From positions 25,233,501-25,297,500 of the forward strand of contig JAYKKI010000027.1 in NCBI GenBank assembly GCA_039881145.1: a DNA stretch of 64,000 nt. Reading direction: 5' to 3'. Below the pieces are notes generated by a model, which was given only the letters and a program-made list of their open reading frames with translations, had not been told where the DNA came from and did not search any database. Numbering within the stretch: the stretch's first letter is position 1; each line of letters starts with the position of its first letter. The position numbers and the translations under genes were made by a program. This DNA comes from Druceiella hillmani. Lineage: Eukaryota > Arthropoda > Insecta > Lepidoptera > Hepialidae. Positions 1 to 11,405 of the stretch are shown in pieces.

Positions 1-2110
1 TACGCCAGAAAGCACAGTGATGAGCAAGTCCGTAACACAACGTGACATTTTGATTTATGTTGTGAATATTCCTAAGCGAGCTTTCGCACTGTTGTTATGA
101 TTCTCGTGAATGTAATGTTTATATAAGTCTACAGTACTCAGTTTTCTTATTTAATAGACAAATATATTCGACAACACGTTAACAATAGTAAATTGTTTAA
201 TATATAACAAGATAAATGTTATACATAGGTATTCATTTTATTTTTAATTTAATTCATTTTTATTTTTAATTTCATTGTTGCATATTATAAGTGTGTGTGA
301 TAAGTTTGTATACAAAGTTACATGCACTTCATTAAATAATTCAGTAAAATTATATGATAAGTTAATATGTGAACTTTATTAAATCGCTACAGAAAATTAT
401 AAGAGGTATTAATTAAATATTTTATAAAGAAACGAGATTTTTACGAATTCAAGATATATATCGACATATCAAGGTATATATCGATAATGATTTTTCCCTG
501 TTAAATTCTGAATGATACATATGCTTGAAATCGTATGTAAACATAAATGGCAAAAACTACTTTTAAAAAAAGCCAATACCATGGCATAGCTCTAAAAAAA
601 TACTCGTTTTATTATAAGTCTTCGTATAGTTCTATTCGTACTTAAGACTTACGATAAATTTGTTTTTAGTTTCTCTATGAAGTTATAAATTATAATATTA
701 TAACTGATTCAGACCTACAAGCAGAAGTTAAGAAATATATGAAAAGTGCTGAAAAGGAAAACAAAAGTAAAAATATCAAAATTGCCAATTTTTCTCGACG
801 AAAATGATATCTATATACATTTCGAACTACATTTTTTTCAGTAATATCTAGCGTCAGCAAGGAAAAACCCAGGACTATTAGTTTTCCAGAACTTGTATCA
901 TATTGGATCTGTAAAGAGTGTGGAAAAGAAATCATTCCTCAGCAAATGTGTGTAACCAGCTTTTATCGCCAGTAAACAATAAATCCCGAAACGACATTGT
1001 AACGCTTCAAAGTTCGTATTGACAGCAAAGATTATTCATGTCGTGCGAATAGCACATAATTCAGTGTCAAGAAATAATGTTTCTAAAGAATAAACCAAAA
1101 TGAAAAAAAGTATTACGTTTTACATTAGATTGAAAACGAGAGATGCCATTTATGTTGATTGAATGCTGAGATCGACGAGTTAGCTGAAAGAAACTCTTTC
1201 TGTCGTAATGTATAAAGATTGTACCTACATACTTGCTTATAAAACATAAATACGAATGTATTTATCAATTTGTATGATTGAATAAGAACGTTTAATGCTC
1301 TACCTTATTGTAATTTGAGTAACTATCCGCTATTTTCGAGTATTACAATTGTTTACGATAAGTGAAATAAACTTTATTTAGATTTGTTCACATTAAATTT
1401 TTTTTTAACATTAAGACTCAAAATCGCTAGAGATTATATCTTAAAATGTAATTACATATCAGTTAAGGAATCAAATAACGCTAGTGTCGTGCAAAGTAAT
1501 TACATTTTCAAACCTTAAGTGAGAGTCGCACAGATTTTTATATCGTATATTGGCAAATTAAACAAATTTTAATTTGTGTTAAATTTTGTAAAACTTAAAT
1601 TAAAATATTACGTAAATAAAAAAATTCACTCGCTGCTGTACCATACGCTATATGATTCAAAACAACATATAAAATATATCGCTCATCAAACATGCATATT
1701 TATGGGCATAAGTGTCCTTAGCATAGTGCCGAGTTACCATTTAAATACGTTACGATACTTGCATTTAGAGATATATTATTGTCACCACCTCATCTCATAA
1801 ATCTCGTCTTATGTAATAAGGTTCAATACGCACTATGCACTATATGGTGCATATAATAACTAACTTTATATATAGGTATACGTAAATGTATGTGTGTAGC
1901 TGTCCTTAGCAACGACTACTTCTTTTTTGTACATTGTACCTAACATAATTTACATTGAATTTAAACCAAAAAATATTTTGACATTGATTTATGTGTCTTA
2001 TTCTTCCCTTCGCAGTCTGGGAACTGTCTTAAATCAAATGATTTAAGGCAGTGTGTGTGATTTAAAGTAAGTAACCTTGTGGTCGTTAATAATGAGAATA
2101 TTTTTCATCA
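1..2110 (+). repeat. Long dispersed repeat module A, copy 1 (truncated by window edge)
   Basis: About 2.1 kb of non-coding AT-rich DNA that recurs several times in the window. Positions 1-1800 align collinearly with 37,215-38,975 in direct orientation; anchors include the block around 100-150 (GATTCTCGTGAATGT) shared with about 37,330. The whole stretch to 2110 aligns in reverse with 50,800-53,700. Shorter pieces occur reversed at 4,900-5,560 and 13,250-13,620, and direct at about 42,430-42,560 and 47,700-48,150. The short open frame near 1,576-1,800 has an in-frame counterpart at 38,787-38,978, but it is broken in the other two copies, so I do not treat it as a gene. The left end is cut by the window, and in the other copies the similarity continues into module C. 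The family is unidentified. Confidence 0.8.
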
Positions 2111-3186
2111 TTCAATGTGTCGAACAGTTTCTTTAAAGGCAATAACTATAATTTTTTTTCAAAAATTTTAGATATTGGCAAATTACTAATCAGCTACATT
2201 AAACAAAAGACGCAATTTATATTAGTTTGATGCTGTATTACAGGTTTTATATGGCAAACTACAAAGTAATCTATAATAAATGAATGGATTATAACCTAAT
2301 AAACATAACAAAAATTTATTAGAAAATAATGAATTTATTTTTATGTTGAGGAACGCACGAGAATTGTATTACTTTTAAAACATAAAATATTGTTATTAAT
2401 ACCAAATATCAAATATTACCAAATATCAACGCTTTTCAAATGTAACATCTGAAAATATTAATTGTTATTTTTTACAATATGGGTAGAGGAAAGATGTATA
2501 TTTTTTGAAATAACTATAATTTAATGTAAATTTATTCTAGTACAACATCTTTTAAGAGATAATATCGATGTTTAAAATTGATATTTAAACGGGATTGGCT
2601 AAACAACTGGCTGATTTATTTATGAAATTATTTAGATTTTGAATCAAACAGCAAGAAGATTTAATGAGAACGATGCCGATAAGCAGAAATTGACCTTATA
2701 GCTTCTACTGTGCTTAAGCATAGTCCACATTTGAAATGGATTTGACAAAACTGGCACGCATAAGAATTAAAGGAACGATAATAGAATTTTATTTGGCATT
2801 TGAAACAAAATGAATGATCCTATACTTGTTTTGACCCGAAGGAGTCTATAGAAATGAAAATATTTTACAGATATAGCACCTAAAGAAATATTTTCTACCA
2901 AAAGTGTGCAGCGGAAATATGTCATGAGAATTTGTATTTCATATCCAAAATTAACATTAAAAACTAGTTATATACACCATTTGAAAGAGTGAAGAGCTGA
3001 CATTAATAAGTGAATATTGTTATAAGTGATTAAAAAGCAACAATTACAATATTGTTTAAGGAAAATAAAGAAAGATTACATAAAACTTTTCAATTTTGTT
3101 TCCGAGAATCTATTTTTGAATTTGCAAAGGCAATCTTTATTACCGCTGTAAATTGTAATATAATAGAAATAGAAACACATGCACAC

Positions 3187-3275
3187 ATATATATACATAT
3201 GTAGATATATGTGTGTGTGTATATGTATATATATATAAATATATTTACATATGTGTATATGTGTGTCTGTATGTA
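3187..3275. repeat. Imperfect TA/TG microsatellite
   Basis: Mixed ATAT, GTGTGT and ATATGTAT runs. It lies at one breakpoint of the inversion that distinguishes the two B copies (see findings), and nothing like it is obvious at the corresponding point near 49,140. Confidence 0.85.
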
Positions 3276-4155
3276 TAGAAATTGGTTGGTATAGTAGTTA
3301 AATATTTGAAGTGAAATGAATAAACAAAATAATTATTAATATCTTATTCATAGATACAATTTTAAAATGGGAATATATTATTTTAAAATTTTATATGTTA
3401 ATAATGATTATAAATTTCACTTCTATAAGTAACTTAGTACCTTTTACTAATTTAAAATAGAGTAATAAACTTGCTCCGTTCTAAGTTTATGCATCGTCTA
3501 TCAAGATATGTTTTTAAAAATAACATTTTTTAAACCTATAAAAAAGAACTGAAATCAGATCGACATGCACTTTAAAATTAAGCAGAAGACAGATGGGAAT
3601 AAATATATTTATAGTGAATATAATTTGCAAAAAATTATATAAAATTGCATTTAAATGTAGTTAAGTTTAGTTCAATTTAGATCTATTAAGCTCATTGCTT
3701 CCATTAAAATTTTGAGATAAGCCATTGTAGATGATTTTTATTAGTTGTCCTTTTAACATGGTTATTTTATTTTCTTATTTCTTTTCACCTTTAACTTTAT
3801 CTATATATATATATTAATTAGATGAAATGTATACTTACCTTATTACGAAATAATATATAACGGTTAACATTTAACCAAAATTATTATGTACGTAAAATAA
3901 AAATGTTTAATACCAAGTGAAAAAATATTTTCGAATATTTGAATATGACCCTTACTTGCGGAAGAATCTAATTGATAATTAATCATAGATTACAAATAGC
4001 AGCAAATGCTTGGATGTATAAAAAGTGTGAATAACTAAAGCTCGTCTATTATTCAGTAGCTAATTTGGATAAAGTTTGTAAAGAACGACACTTAGTCCGT
4101 GAGTGGATTACATAAGCGGTGATAAGAAATGTTTTAACCATATACAAACAGAATC

Positions 4156-4347
4156 TGGAAAAGATAACTGAAATTTAACTATGTTAAATTTCAGTTATAT
4201 TTTCGAGATTAATTTATTAATCTCGAAAAGTTAGTATTAAATTAGGTATTAAATTTATTTATTAAATTTCAGTTCTCTTTTCCAAATAAAAAAAGCGATG
4301 TAGAATATAACTGAAATTTAACATGGTTAAATTTCAGTGATATTCTA
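4156..4347. repeat. Cluster of three hairpins sharing an AACTGAAATTTA motif
   Basis: Hairpin 1 at 4,164-4,198 has 16-bp perfect arms and a 3-nt loop. Hairpin 2 at 4,200-4,229 has 13-bp arms around CGAGATTAA and a 4-nt loop. Hairpin 3 at 4,301-4,347 has 22-bp arms with one mismatch and a 3-nt loop. In addition, 4,156-4,177 is nearly complementary to 4,263-4,284, enclosing hairpins 1 and 2. The cluster is absent from the other B copy, so it is either an insertion or a by-product of rearrangement. It may be a miniature foldback element; no target duplication was identified. Confidence 0.8.
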
Positions 4348-4899
4348 TATCTTTTTTAATAAAATGTTGCCTTTGTCATGGTCTCCTTCAGTTTGAAACA
4401 AGTACAGAATGAGTCGATTTATTTCAAATTACAAGTAAAACCTAGGATTTAACCTTTAATGTTTATGGATGATACAAAATTTTAATAAATTTATTTTTTC
4501 TATTGATTGTTTTATGTGTGAAATTTATTTTATCTACTATTTCTGATTGTCAGTATCGTTGTTATTACAGTATCGCTGTATAATTAAAAATCTAAATATT
4601 TTCGCAAGTAAATCAATCAGTTATTTAGCCAATCGGGTTTAATAATATAGATCGATTATATTACCGATATTATATTTAAAGTTAAATATTTCCGATCAAT
4701 AATTATATTGAATATATTTTATAAATTAATATTACAATCTGATTCCTATATCTTCTTCCTCTTAAAAGTAAGTTCATTACTTTCTAACATATTTTATACT
4801 ATTCTAATATGGCTATAATCAATTCACCTATTAGAGGTTGTTTTTCATTTAGCATGTTTAAGTTATTCCCAATACAGAAATAAATTAAATTTGTTGCTT

Positions 4900-5110
4900 T
4901 GAAGCAACCTTCAATGGGTTGAATAATGAATTATGTTCTCATTATTAATGAATATAAAGTTATAAGTATGATTTACAGCACTTACAAGACAGCAATAATA
5001 CAAAATTATTACAGTTTCAAGTCATAAATCAATGTCGAAACATTATTTCATCTAACTTCTATATTATTTATATTAGGAAAAATTAAAGACATGTATAAAA
5101 AAAAAGAAAG

Positions 5111-5152
<42 letters not shown>

Positions 5153-5560
5153 ATTTTTTTTTATTTATCGTTATGAAACGTTATTTCTCAGCACTGAATA
5201 ATGTGCTACTTACTCGTCATGTATAATCCTCTTTGTTAGTAGCGGGATTTGTAGCGTTACACTGTCGTTTCTGGACTTATTGTGTTTACTGGCGATAAAG
5301 TAACATTAGTTGGCGAATGAGTTCTTATTCACTCTGTGAACTTGATTTGACATAAATCCTGGAAAATTACTAGGCGTGGCCTTCTGCGGAGCTTACGTTA
5401 TTATTTAAAAAAAACAAATACTCGGAAGCGTAGTCATGTATATTGCTTCCTTTTTCATACTTCTTGCATAATTTTTATTCTATTAACAATTTGAATTTTT
5501 TATATTTCAATTTATAGCTGCGTATTTTATTGAAAAACTGAAAGCAATTTTTTTTTAATT
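4900..5560 (-). repeat. Partial module A in inverted orientation
   Basis: Positions 4,940-5,040 match the reverse complement of about 1,980-2,110. Positions 5,170-5,560 match the reverse complement of about 720-1,060, including the GTGTTTACTGGCGATAAA block that reappears at about 52,005 and, diverged, at about 13,365. The part of A between 1,060 and 1,930 is missing or too diverged to see, with the TA microsatellite near the junction. Confidence 0.7.
5113..5151. repeat. (TA)n microsatellite
   Basis: Nearly pure TA dinucleotides with a single TG interruption, immediately before an inverted A fragment. Confidence 0.95.
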
Positions 5561-5916
5561 TACGAGGAGAAATACTTGATCCGGTACTGTGAGGGCTTTA
5601 TACCCGATATGTACATAAGAAAGTTTAAAATTTTAATATTATATTATATTTATTGCCAAATATTTATGATTAATACCATTATTTTTCATTAGGTAAATAT
5701 TGCACTTTGTCAATCACAACTTTTAGTGAAACAAGACAAATAAATTGGCCACCTATATTTCTTAATTTATTAGGAAATAATAGATTTTTGATATAGTTAT
5801 TAAATGCAGTTATCCTGAATTTCCGATTTTAGACATACTTCATTAATAAGTTAGTATTCAGAGGGCGGAAGACCCAGAAAAATATTTTCGACACTCTTAG
5901 ATACTCGATAGAGTCA

Positions 5917-6228
5917 GTGAAAAAAAAAGTTCTGAAGGTATTTCCAAAAAAAAATTATTCGTTTTTTAATTATGATAAAGTTTTATTTCCTTTAAAGAAC
6001 AAAAATTATGTCAAAACGACCAATGGAGTCGAACAAATAAAAATGTTTTTTTATCGACCAACATCTGATGTAATGTGTACCGGAACAATAGAGCATAATA
6101 TGCCAGTACGAAAAAGTCGTAAACTAGAATCACGCGATGTTTCTTTTGCGCACCGCGTATATTCCCGGCGAAAATTTTTCCAGTATTTTTACCGTCTGTT
6201 CTTTCATTACGTTTTTTTTTCCCAGTAA
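5917..6228 (+). pseudogene. Coding-like fragment, possibly transposase-derived
   Basis: An open frame of 103 codons with a less AT-rich second half than its surroundings. The stretch around residues 54-70 (CTGTIEHNMPVRKSRKL) loosely recalls the TGT-x-R-x-N-R-x-P-K segment found in piggyBac-family transposases, but the match is weak and no catalytic aspartates can be placed. The first part is lysine- and phenylalanine-rich and could be chance. The stop falls inside the palindrome at 6,223-6,297. Treat as an unrecognised, possibly transposon-derived remnant. Confidence 0.2.
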
Positions 6229-6297
6229 ATTTATATTATACGCGGGTAATTTTACCACCGTAAAATTAAATTACCCGCGTACAATATAAATTTACTG
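6223..6297. repeat. 75-bp near-perfect palindrome
   Basis: Left arm runs from CAGTAAATTT through CGCGGGTAATTTTAC. The right arm is its reverse complement with one 4-5 nt insertion and one substitution, separated by a loop of about 4 nt. The CGCGGG core is unusual in this AT-rich DNA. It could be a solo MITE or fused terminal inverted repeats. Only one copy was noticed. Confidence 0.85.
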
Positions 6298-6375
6298 ACA
6301 AAAATACATGAACTATTTCCGTTATAAATTTAGTGGTTTAAAGTTAGTCAAAACATCAAAAATGTAACAACCTGC

Positions 6376-6400
6376 ATATATATATATATATATATAATAT
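6376..6400. repeat. (TA)n microsatellite
   Basis: Uninterrupted TA dinucleotides. Confidence 0.9.
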
Positions 6401-8410
6401 TGTAAATACCTTATTAATGTCAGAAAATAAAACTGCAAATCAAATTCAACAAAACAATGTTAAAACATTTTCTTAAATAACTACTTATACTTTAAATGTG
6501 GAAGTATTTTTATTTCTTTGCTTGTCATATAATAAATATCAAGAAATTTCCTCCACCCTTACTAAATTTTGCACACTAATAAAAAGCCTCACAGACTAAC
6601 ATACAGTTTCCGTTACAAAAACAGAACATAATTTTCAAACAAATCACAAAAAAAATCTTCACCGAAGGCGCTGTCGCCACTTTATATAAATAAACAACTC
6701 CTTCATAAAAGCATCAGCTACATATAAAATTTACGTAATCACTGAACATTCCGTCTATGAAAAGCCTAGATTCACCAGAAACCAATTTTTACGCTGACGA
6801 AGTCATCATAGGTAACATCTTGTTATTTATTATATATATGCTTAACGAGTATGTTCCATCTATAAGAAAGAGAAAGCAGAGAATGGAAGAAAAATATAGG
6901 TTATGTTTCAAGACAATTCTAAAAAGAAAAAGAAAATTTATTATTCGGATCTACCCGAAAGTCTAAATATTTTCATATTTAAATTTATATTTAAAAATCT
7001 ACTACATATAATTATACAGTTGTAAATTCAAATCAAACCCGGACTCGATGGAGAATAAAAAAAGACACGAATCTTCACTAATGGAATATTCTTCGGAAGG
7101 TAAAAGTAGAGTTTAAAATATTAGTGAAAAAACTCGTATTGTCTTGACAAGTTCATAAAACAGAAGTGGCGGAAAATATAATTGTTATAGACTTGTTGCA
7201 AATACGTGCTGTATTACATTTTTTCCAAATGTCATAATCAATTAACTAAATTTTTATAAGCATAAATAGGCATCTAGTGTAAATTTCTTTGAAAGAAAAA
7301 TCATCCTAAATGAAAAATCTTCGTGCATCAGTCGTCTGGTTCGTACTATGATTAGTTTTATATAAATATTTAGTTTGAAATATAGCAATATTTGTATCTC
7401 TATATCTCAGACAATCCATATAAGAACAAAAATTCAATTACTTAGCTAAATTAGATTATAAAGAGGAAATGCCATTTCTTAAGCAAAGTTGAAACGCATA
7501 TCTTTTGAGTTTATTTTCAGTTTAAATTAGGAAAAATGAATGTTTCAGTATTTTTATTACAATATTTATAAAATATATTTTAATTACATCTTTATATTAT
7601 GTTGGAGTCAAAAATAAACTACAGAAATGAGGTTTAGAAAATGTTGCTTGAAATAGCACAGGGAAATAATAAATTAAGATTTTCCAATAAAACTAACGAT
7701 ACTTGAAATAAAACACAAAGATATTTCCTTTTGCACGGAAAAAGGGAAACATGCATTTTTCCGTGTTTTGCTGTGCAAAAGAAAGATATGCCTAAGTAGG
7801 GCAATTTCAAAAAAGTGTAATATGTGTAAGAAAAATGGAAGAGCCTATATGAAAGAATCAATGAGAAGAAGGGAAGCAAAAATAAGAATGCAAGTGTTGA
7901 AGATTGCGGCATCTATTTTTCCTGTTTTTATGTGAGACGGAGTGAAGATCTGAGAAGAAATGCAGGTAATGAGGGGTACAAAAGTATTTGTTGATATTTC
8001 TTATAAACAAAGGAAAAACTAAAATGAACTTATGACATTTTCATAGAATAGATTGAAAAAACCGAGATTACAGGTAACAGTGCTCAAATGTATTAATTAG
8101 TCATTCAATCAGTTATCTGTTCAGTTTTTAATTAGCAACTAATAAATCAAATTGTTCGTCTTCGGGTATATTAAAGTGGCTCACATTTAACAATATATAT
8201 TTTTATCTTTTTTTAACTTTTCTTTTTAACCCAAATTTACGTTTTTCGCTGCCCTTTAGAAATATATTTTTTTTAAATGGAGTAAATTAGATACTATTCT
8301 AATTATAATTTTGTCAAATAGTCCACTTATGTTTTAAATGCTGCGTAACCTAAATGGAATTGTTTTTGTGTGCGTACATATAAGATATTGAAAGTTGAGT
8401 AGTGTTCAAT

Positions 8411-8736
8411 AATATCGACAACGATTCACAATTAAATGAAACTACCTGATGTAGTATTATTTCTACTTTCTTTAAGTTCTTTACCACGTCCTAGGTTTCG
8501 TTGTATTACAACATCTTCAGGTGGGATATTAGCAAAGATTCAGGTGGGATATTAGCAAAGATTGAAGAAGATCTTTGCTAATATCACACCTGAAGATGTT
8601 GTAATACAACGAAACCTAGGTCGTGGTAAAGAAATTAAAGAAAGTAGAAATAATACTACATCACGTAGTTTCATTTAATTGTGAATAATGAATTTCGACA
8701 AAATTAACGCCAAAAATATTCAATATCGACAACGAT
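8411..8736. mobile_element. Hairpin element copy 1 with 15-bp target-site duplication
   Basis: The element occupies 8,426-8,721. It is flanked by identical 15-mers AATATCGACAACGAT at 8,411-8,425 and 8,722-8,736. About 120 bp from TCACAATTAAATGAAAC at the left is repeated in reverse complement up to about 8,690, giving a long near-perfect stem. The centre carries a short direct duplication (CAGGTGGGATATTAGCAAAG, twice at 8,519-8,559). After the right arm there is an unpaired tail of about 30 bp ending CAAAAATATTC. A second copy at 14,111-14,324 has the same ends. No coding capacity. The asymmetric tail and long variable target duplication would fit RNA-mediated insertion better than a classical cut-and-paste MITE, but this is inference. 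Confidence 0.85.
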
Positions 8737-9787
8737 ATTAATAACCTTTGTTTAGTTTAAACATATTTATTTTTAAAAGGTTTAGTTAATCTATATAACT
8801 GACCCAAAATAATTTTAATTATAGTAACAAATATTTCAAAATTAAAAAAGTTAAGTCAGATCAAAAGACCAATTAATGCTTTCTTTAAGTAGTTCATTTA
8901 CATCGAGAAGAGTGTGTTAAATGAAACAATTTGATATAAAAGTTAAGTTATTTTATCATTATAAGGTTCTTTCGTTTAATTAATATTTTAATTTGTTTCA
9001 TGCTGTGTATCACCGTTTGATAAATAAATATTTTCAAATTTAAAAGAGTTAATTACTTTAGTTAAGGTACCATTATTTTTAAAAGCAATAAAAATAAATA
9101 TTATTTTAATCGTCTTGAAAAATATCTATTTTTTCAAAAAACGAGTGAAATTTTTAAATTTATTTACTAAATAATAAATCATTTCCCTATTTAAAAAAAA
9201 TTAAATATATTACGGGATAATCTTAAAACATATGAAATTCATTATTTAATTCAAATTAAATTTAATATCATTGATAGTTTATAATCGGTTAAGTTTTAAA
9301 AACTTATTAATGCTGATTATATTTATTTTGAAGTTATTCATTTATTTCATATCATATTTGAAACGTTACAACCTTAAATATATTTAATTCCATTTTGAAA
9401 GACAATTAAAAACATTCATTGATTCGTTAGATGAAAGAAATCTAACTCAAGTTTCCAAGAACGGACTAAAAGCATAAATCTACAAAAAAAACTATAATCC
9501 CAGTATATTTAAAAGTAATATAACTACTTTCGCTTTGATATACGTACAGAAGATCGACGGCTGACAGACATGATGAAATTAAAGAAAATGATCCCGTTTG
9601 CTACTACAGAACTCTAAAAAGAGCAATGCCTAAATTTCTGTCGATAAAAAATTGCATTCAAAAATACAAAGCCCAATTAATTTCATGCACAGAATTATAG
9701 ATTCTGAAATAATACTAACCTAAACTTGAAATAAATATCATTACACAAAAACTCGATAAATCATGATATTTATACGTTCATTCCATA

Positions 9788-9854
9788 AATTATTATACAT
9801 AAATTAGAATTATCTGTTTGTATTAATTATTATACATAAATTAGAATTATCTGT
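9788..9854. repeat. Tandem duplication of a 30-bp unit (period 37)
   Basis: Two identical 30-mers beginning AATTATTATACATAAATTAG at 9,788 and 9,825, separated by 7 nt. A local slippage-type duplication. Confidence 0.95.
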
Positions 9855-10711
9855 GTTTTGAAAATACGTACAAAACGTACTATATCAATTCTTTAAAAAG
9901 TACCTGTGAAATTACCATTTGTCTGAATTATTTCGATATGTAATCCTATAATAACAGAATAAGTTAATATTGTTTTGTAAACACTTTTCTGACAACATAG
10001 TAATGGATAAATGCACAATCGTGACAAAAGATCGTACGCAATTTTTCGCGTGACTCCATGTGCCAAAAGACGGTTCTAACTCCTAGGTCACAAAAAACGG
10101 TTCTAACAGCTTTATTTCGCTATTTCTTTCTAACATATAACGTCGCTATTATAGACCTCGCACTCTTTTACCTATGTTAGTTTATTTATTATTATAAGTC
10201 TGTGATTCTAATATTGTGTTAAATTACCACGTGTTAAATAAATTTATCATATATTATTATTCTATGATCCATACAATAGTTTAGCCATCGCTTATATTTT
10301 ATGTATTGTACATTATCAATTATTGCTTGAATTTATCATTACGCCGTTAGGAACAATGAAATAATTGCTTAATATAAATTATCATTATTGATAACAGAGA
10401 TATTCGAGAGAGACTTGAACAGACTATCGAGAGAAGTTAATAACTTTCCAAGAAAGTCCGATGGTCAAAATCAATTTCTGCGCATCTTTGTGTTTAATTT
10501 ATCATACGATGTGGAAAATATATAGAGCACACACATTACTATATACCAAAAGTGGAGTTGTGCGAGAAAAATGGAAAAATTGAAGTTTCTCGTATTATTA
10601 ATATTTATATCTATTTCCAAAAACTAATAACTTATATTGGTTCTTGTGAAGTAAGTTACTCAACTTACATATCATATTCTGTTTAATTATTTATTTATTA
10701 GATGTCTTTAA

Positions 10712-10757
10712 GTACATATGTATGTGCGTGCGCGTGTACGCGCGTGCGCATGTGCAT
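10712..10757. repeat. 46-bp perfect alternating purine/pyrimidine tract (Z-DNA-prone)
   Basis: Every position alternates purine and pyrimidine, with a GC-rich centre (GTGCGTGCGCGTGTACGCGC). Such tracts are known to favour left-handed Z-DNA. It sits alone in AT-rich DNA about 400 bp before the mariner relic. Confidence 0.9.
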
Positions 10758-11119
10758 CATCCTTCTCGAAATATACCATGCCTTCATCGAAAATATTGCT
10801 ATTGTTTTTTTTTGACTATTTATATTGAGTATTTATATTTACAAGAATTTATATACTTGACCATATCGTTGAAAAAAAGTGCTGATTTTGCACGGAATTG
10901 ATATGTAATAATTTCTGAATTTTCGATAAAATTTACCTTGTCTATAATTACAGTGTGCATGGTTTTGTCACGGTCACAGAGACTTTCCTTCTAAGATTTA
11001 ATATCTTCATGATTTCAAAATAATGTCTGATTGGTTAATTAGGTAACACACAGAGTTAATGTATGATTTTAATGCATTTCACGAAAATTAATGATAGTAA
11101 AGGATGAAAATGAAATTAT

Positions 11120-11405
11120 TCATTGAGGACTTTTTCAAGCTAACTGTAAAATTACTTGGATGGAGTATGCTACTTCACCCACCATACTCTCCAGATCTTT
11201 TGCCATCTAATTATGATCTGTTTCGCTCTCTCTAATAATTTACGTGACAGAAAATTTAAAGACAAAAGTCATACCAAAATCTTACTTCACGGGTTTTTCA
11301 GTTAAAGCACCAGAGATTTCTACAAGGACGGAACTTTAGCTCTGCCTGCACGTTGTTGGCAAGTGTTAGATACCGACGGTGCTTATATAAATTACTATTG
11401 ATTAT
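11120..11405 (+). pseudogene. Mariner transposase C-terminal remnant
   Basis: Conceptual translation around 11,158-11,235 reads LGWSMLLHPPYSPDLLPS then NYDLF, matching the H-P-x-Y-S-P-D-L-A-P-S-D-Y region that carries the third catalytic aspartate of mariner transposases (here the terminal D of PSD is replaced by N). Around 11,335-11,395 the frame reads RCWQVLDTDGAYINYY, the typical mariner terminus (RWQKVIDxxGAY). A stop interrupts the region between the two motifs. The N-terminal half is not visible, so only the last third of the gene survives. Dead element. Confidence 0.75.

Larger units (their letters stand above)
2110..4900 (+). repeat. Core module B, copy 1, flanked by inverted A sequence
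   Basis: Second copy is at 48,150-50,800. Positions 2,110-3,140 match 48,150-49,140 directly, for example a TAATCAGCTACATTAAA-like block near 2,190 and 48,240. Positions 4,360-4,900 match 50,080-50,800 directly, for example the GCCTTTGT(C/T)ATGG block. The middle, about 3,250-4,127, matches the reverse complement of 49,145-50,050. No convincing coding frame is present in either copy. B lies between A in forward orientation (to 2,110) and A in reverse orientation (from 4,900) here and again at 48-51 kb, so A-B-A' looks like one unit with long inverted arms. Nature unknown. Confidence 0.7.
5560..8410. other. AT-rich DNA without a recognised gene
   Basis: Holds the open frame at 5,917-6,228, the palindrome at 6,223-6,297, a TA run at 6,376-6,400 and a small hairpin at 7,734-7,765 (10-bp arms CACGGAAAAA, loop of 12). 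The short frames at 6,757-6,966 and 7,634-7,912 show no family features. Nothing else is supported. Confidence 0.6.
8740..11110. other. AT-rich DNA without a recognised gene
   Basis: Apart from the 30-bp duplication at 9,788-9,854 and the alternating tract at 10,712-10,757, I see no open frame, structured RNA or repeat that I can support here. Confidence 0.6.

Noticed and set aside
1576..1800. Open frame with an in-frame relative at 38,787-38,978
   Set aside because: The corresponding parts of the copies at 47,700-47,930 and 51,090-51,350 carry stops. Similarity at protein level follows from recent DNA-level duplication of module A.
8426..8721. Hammerhead ribozyme in the hairpin element
   Set aside because: CTGATG occurs near GAAAC, but the CUGANGA ... 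GAAA core with the required stem order could not be assembled.
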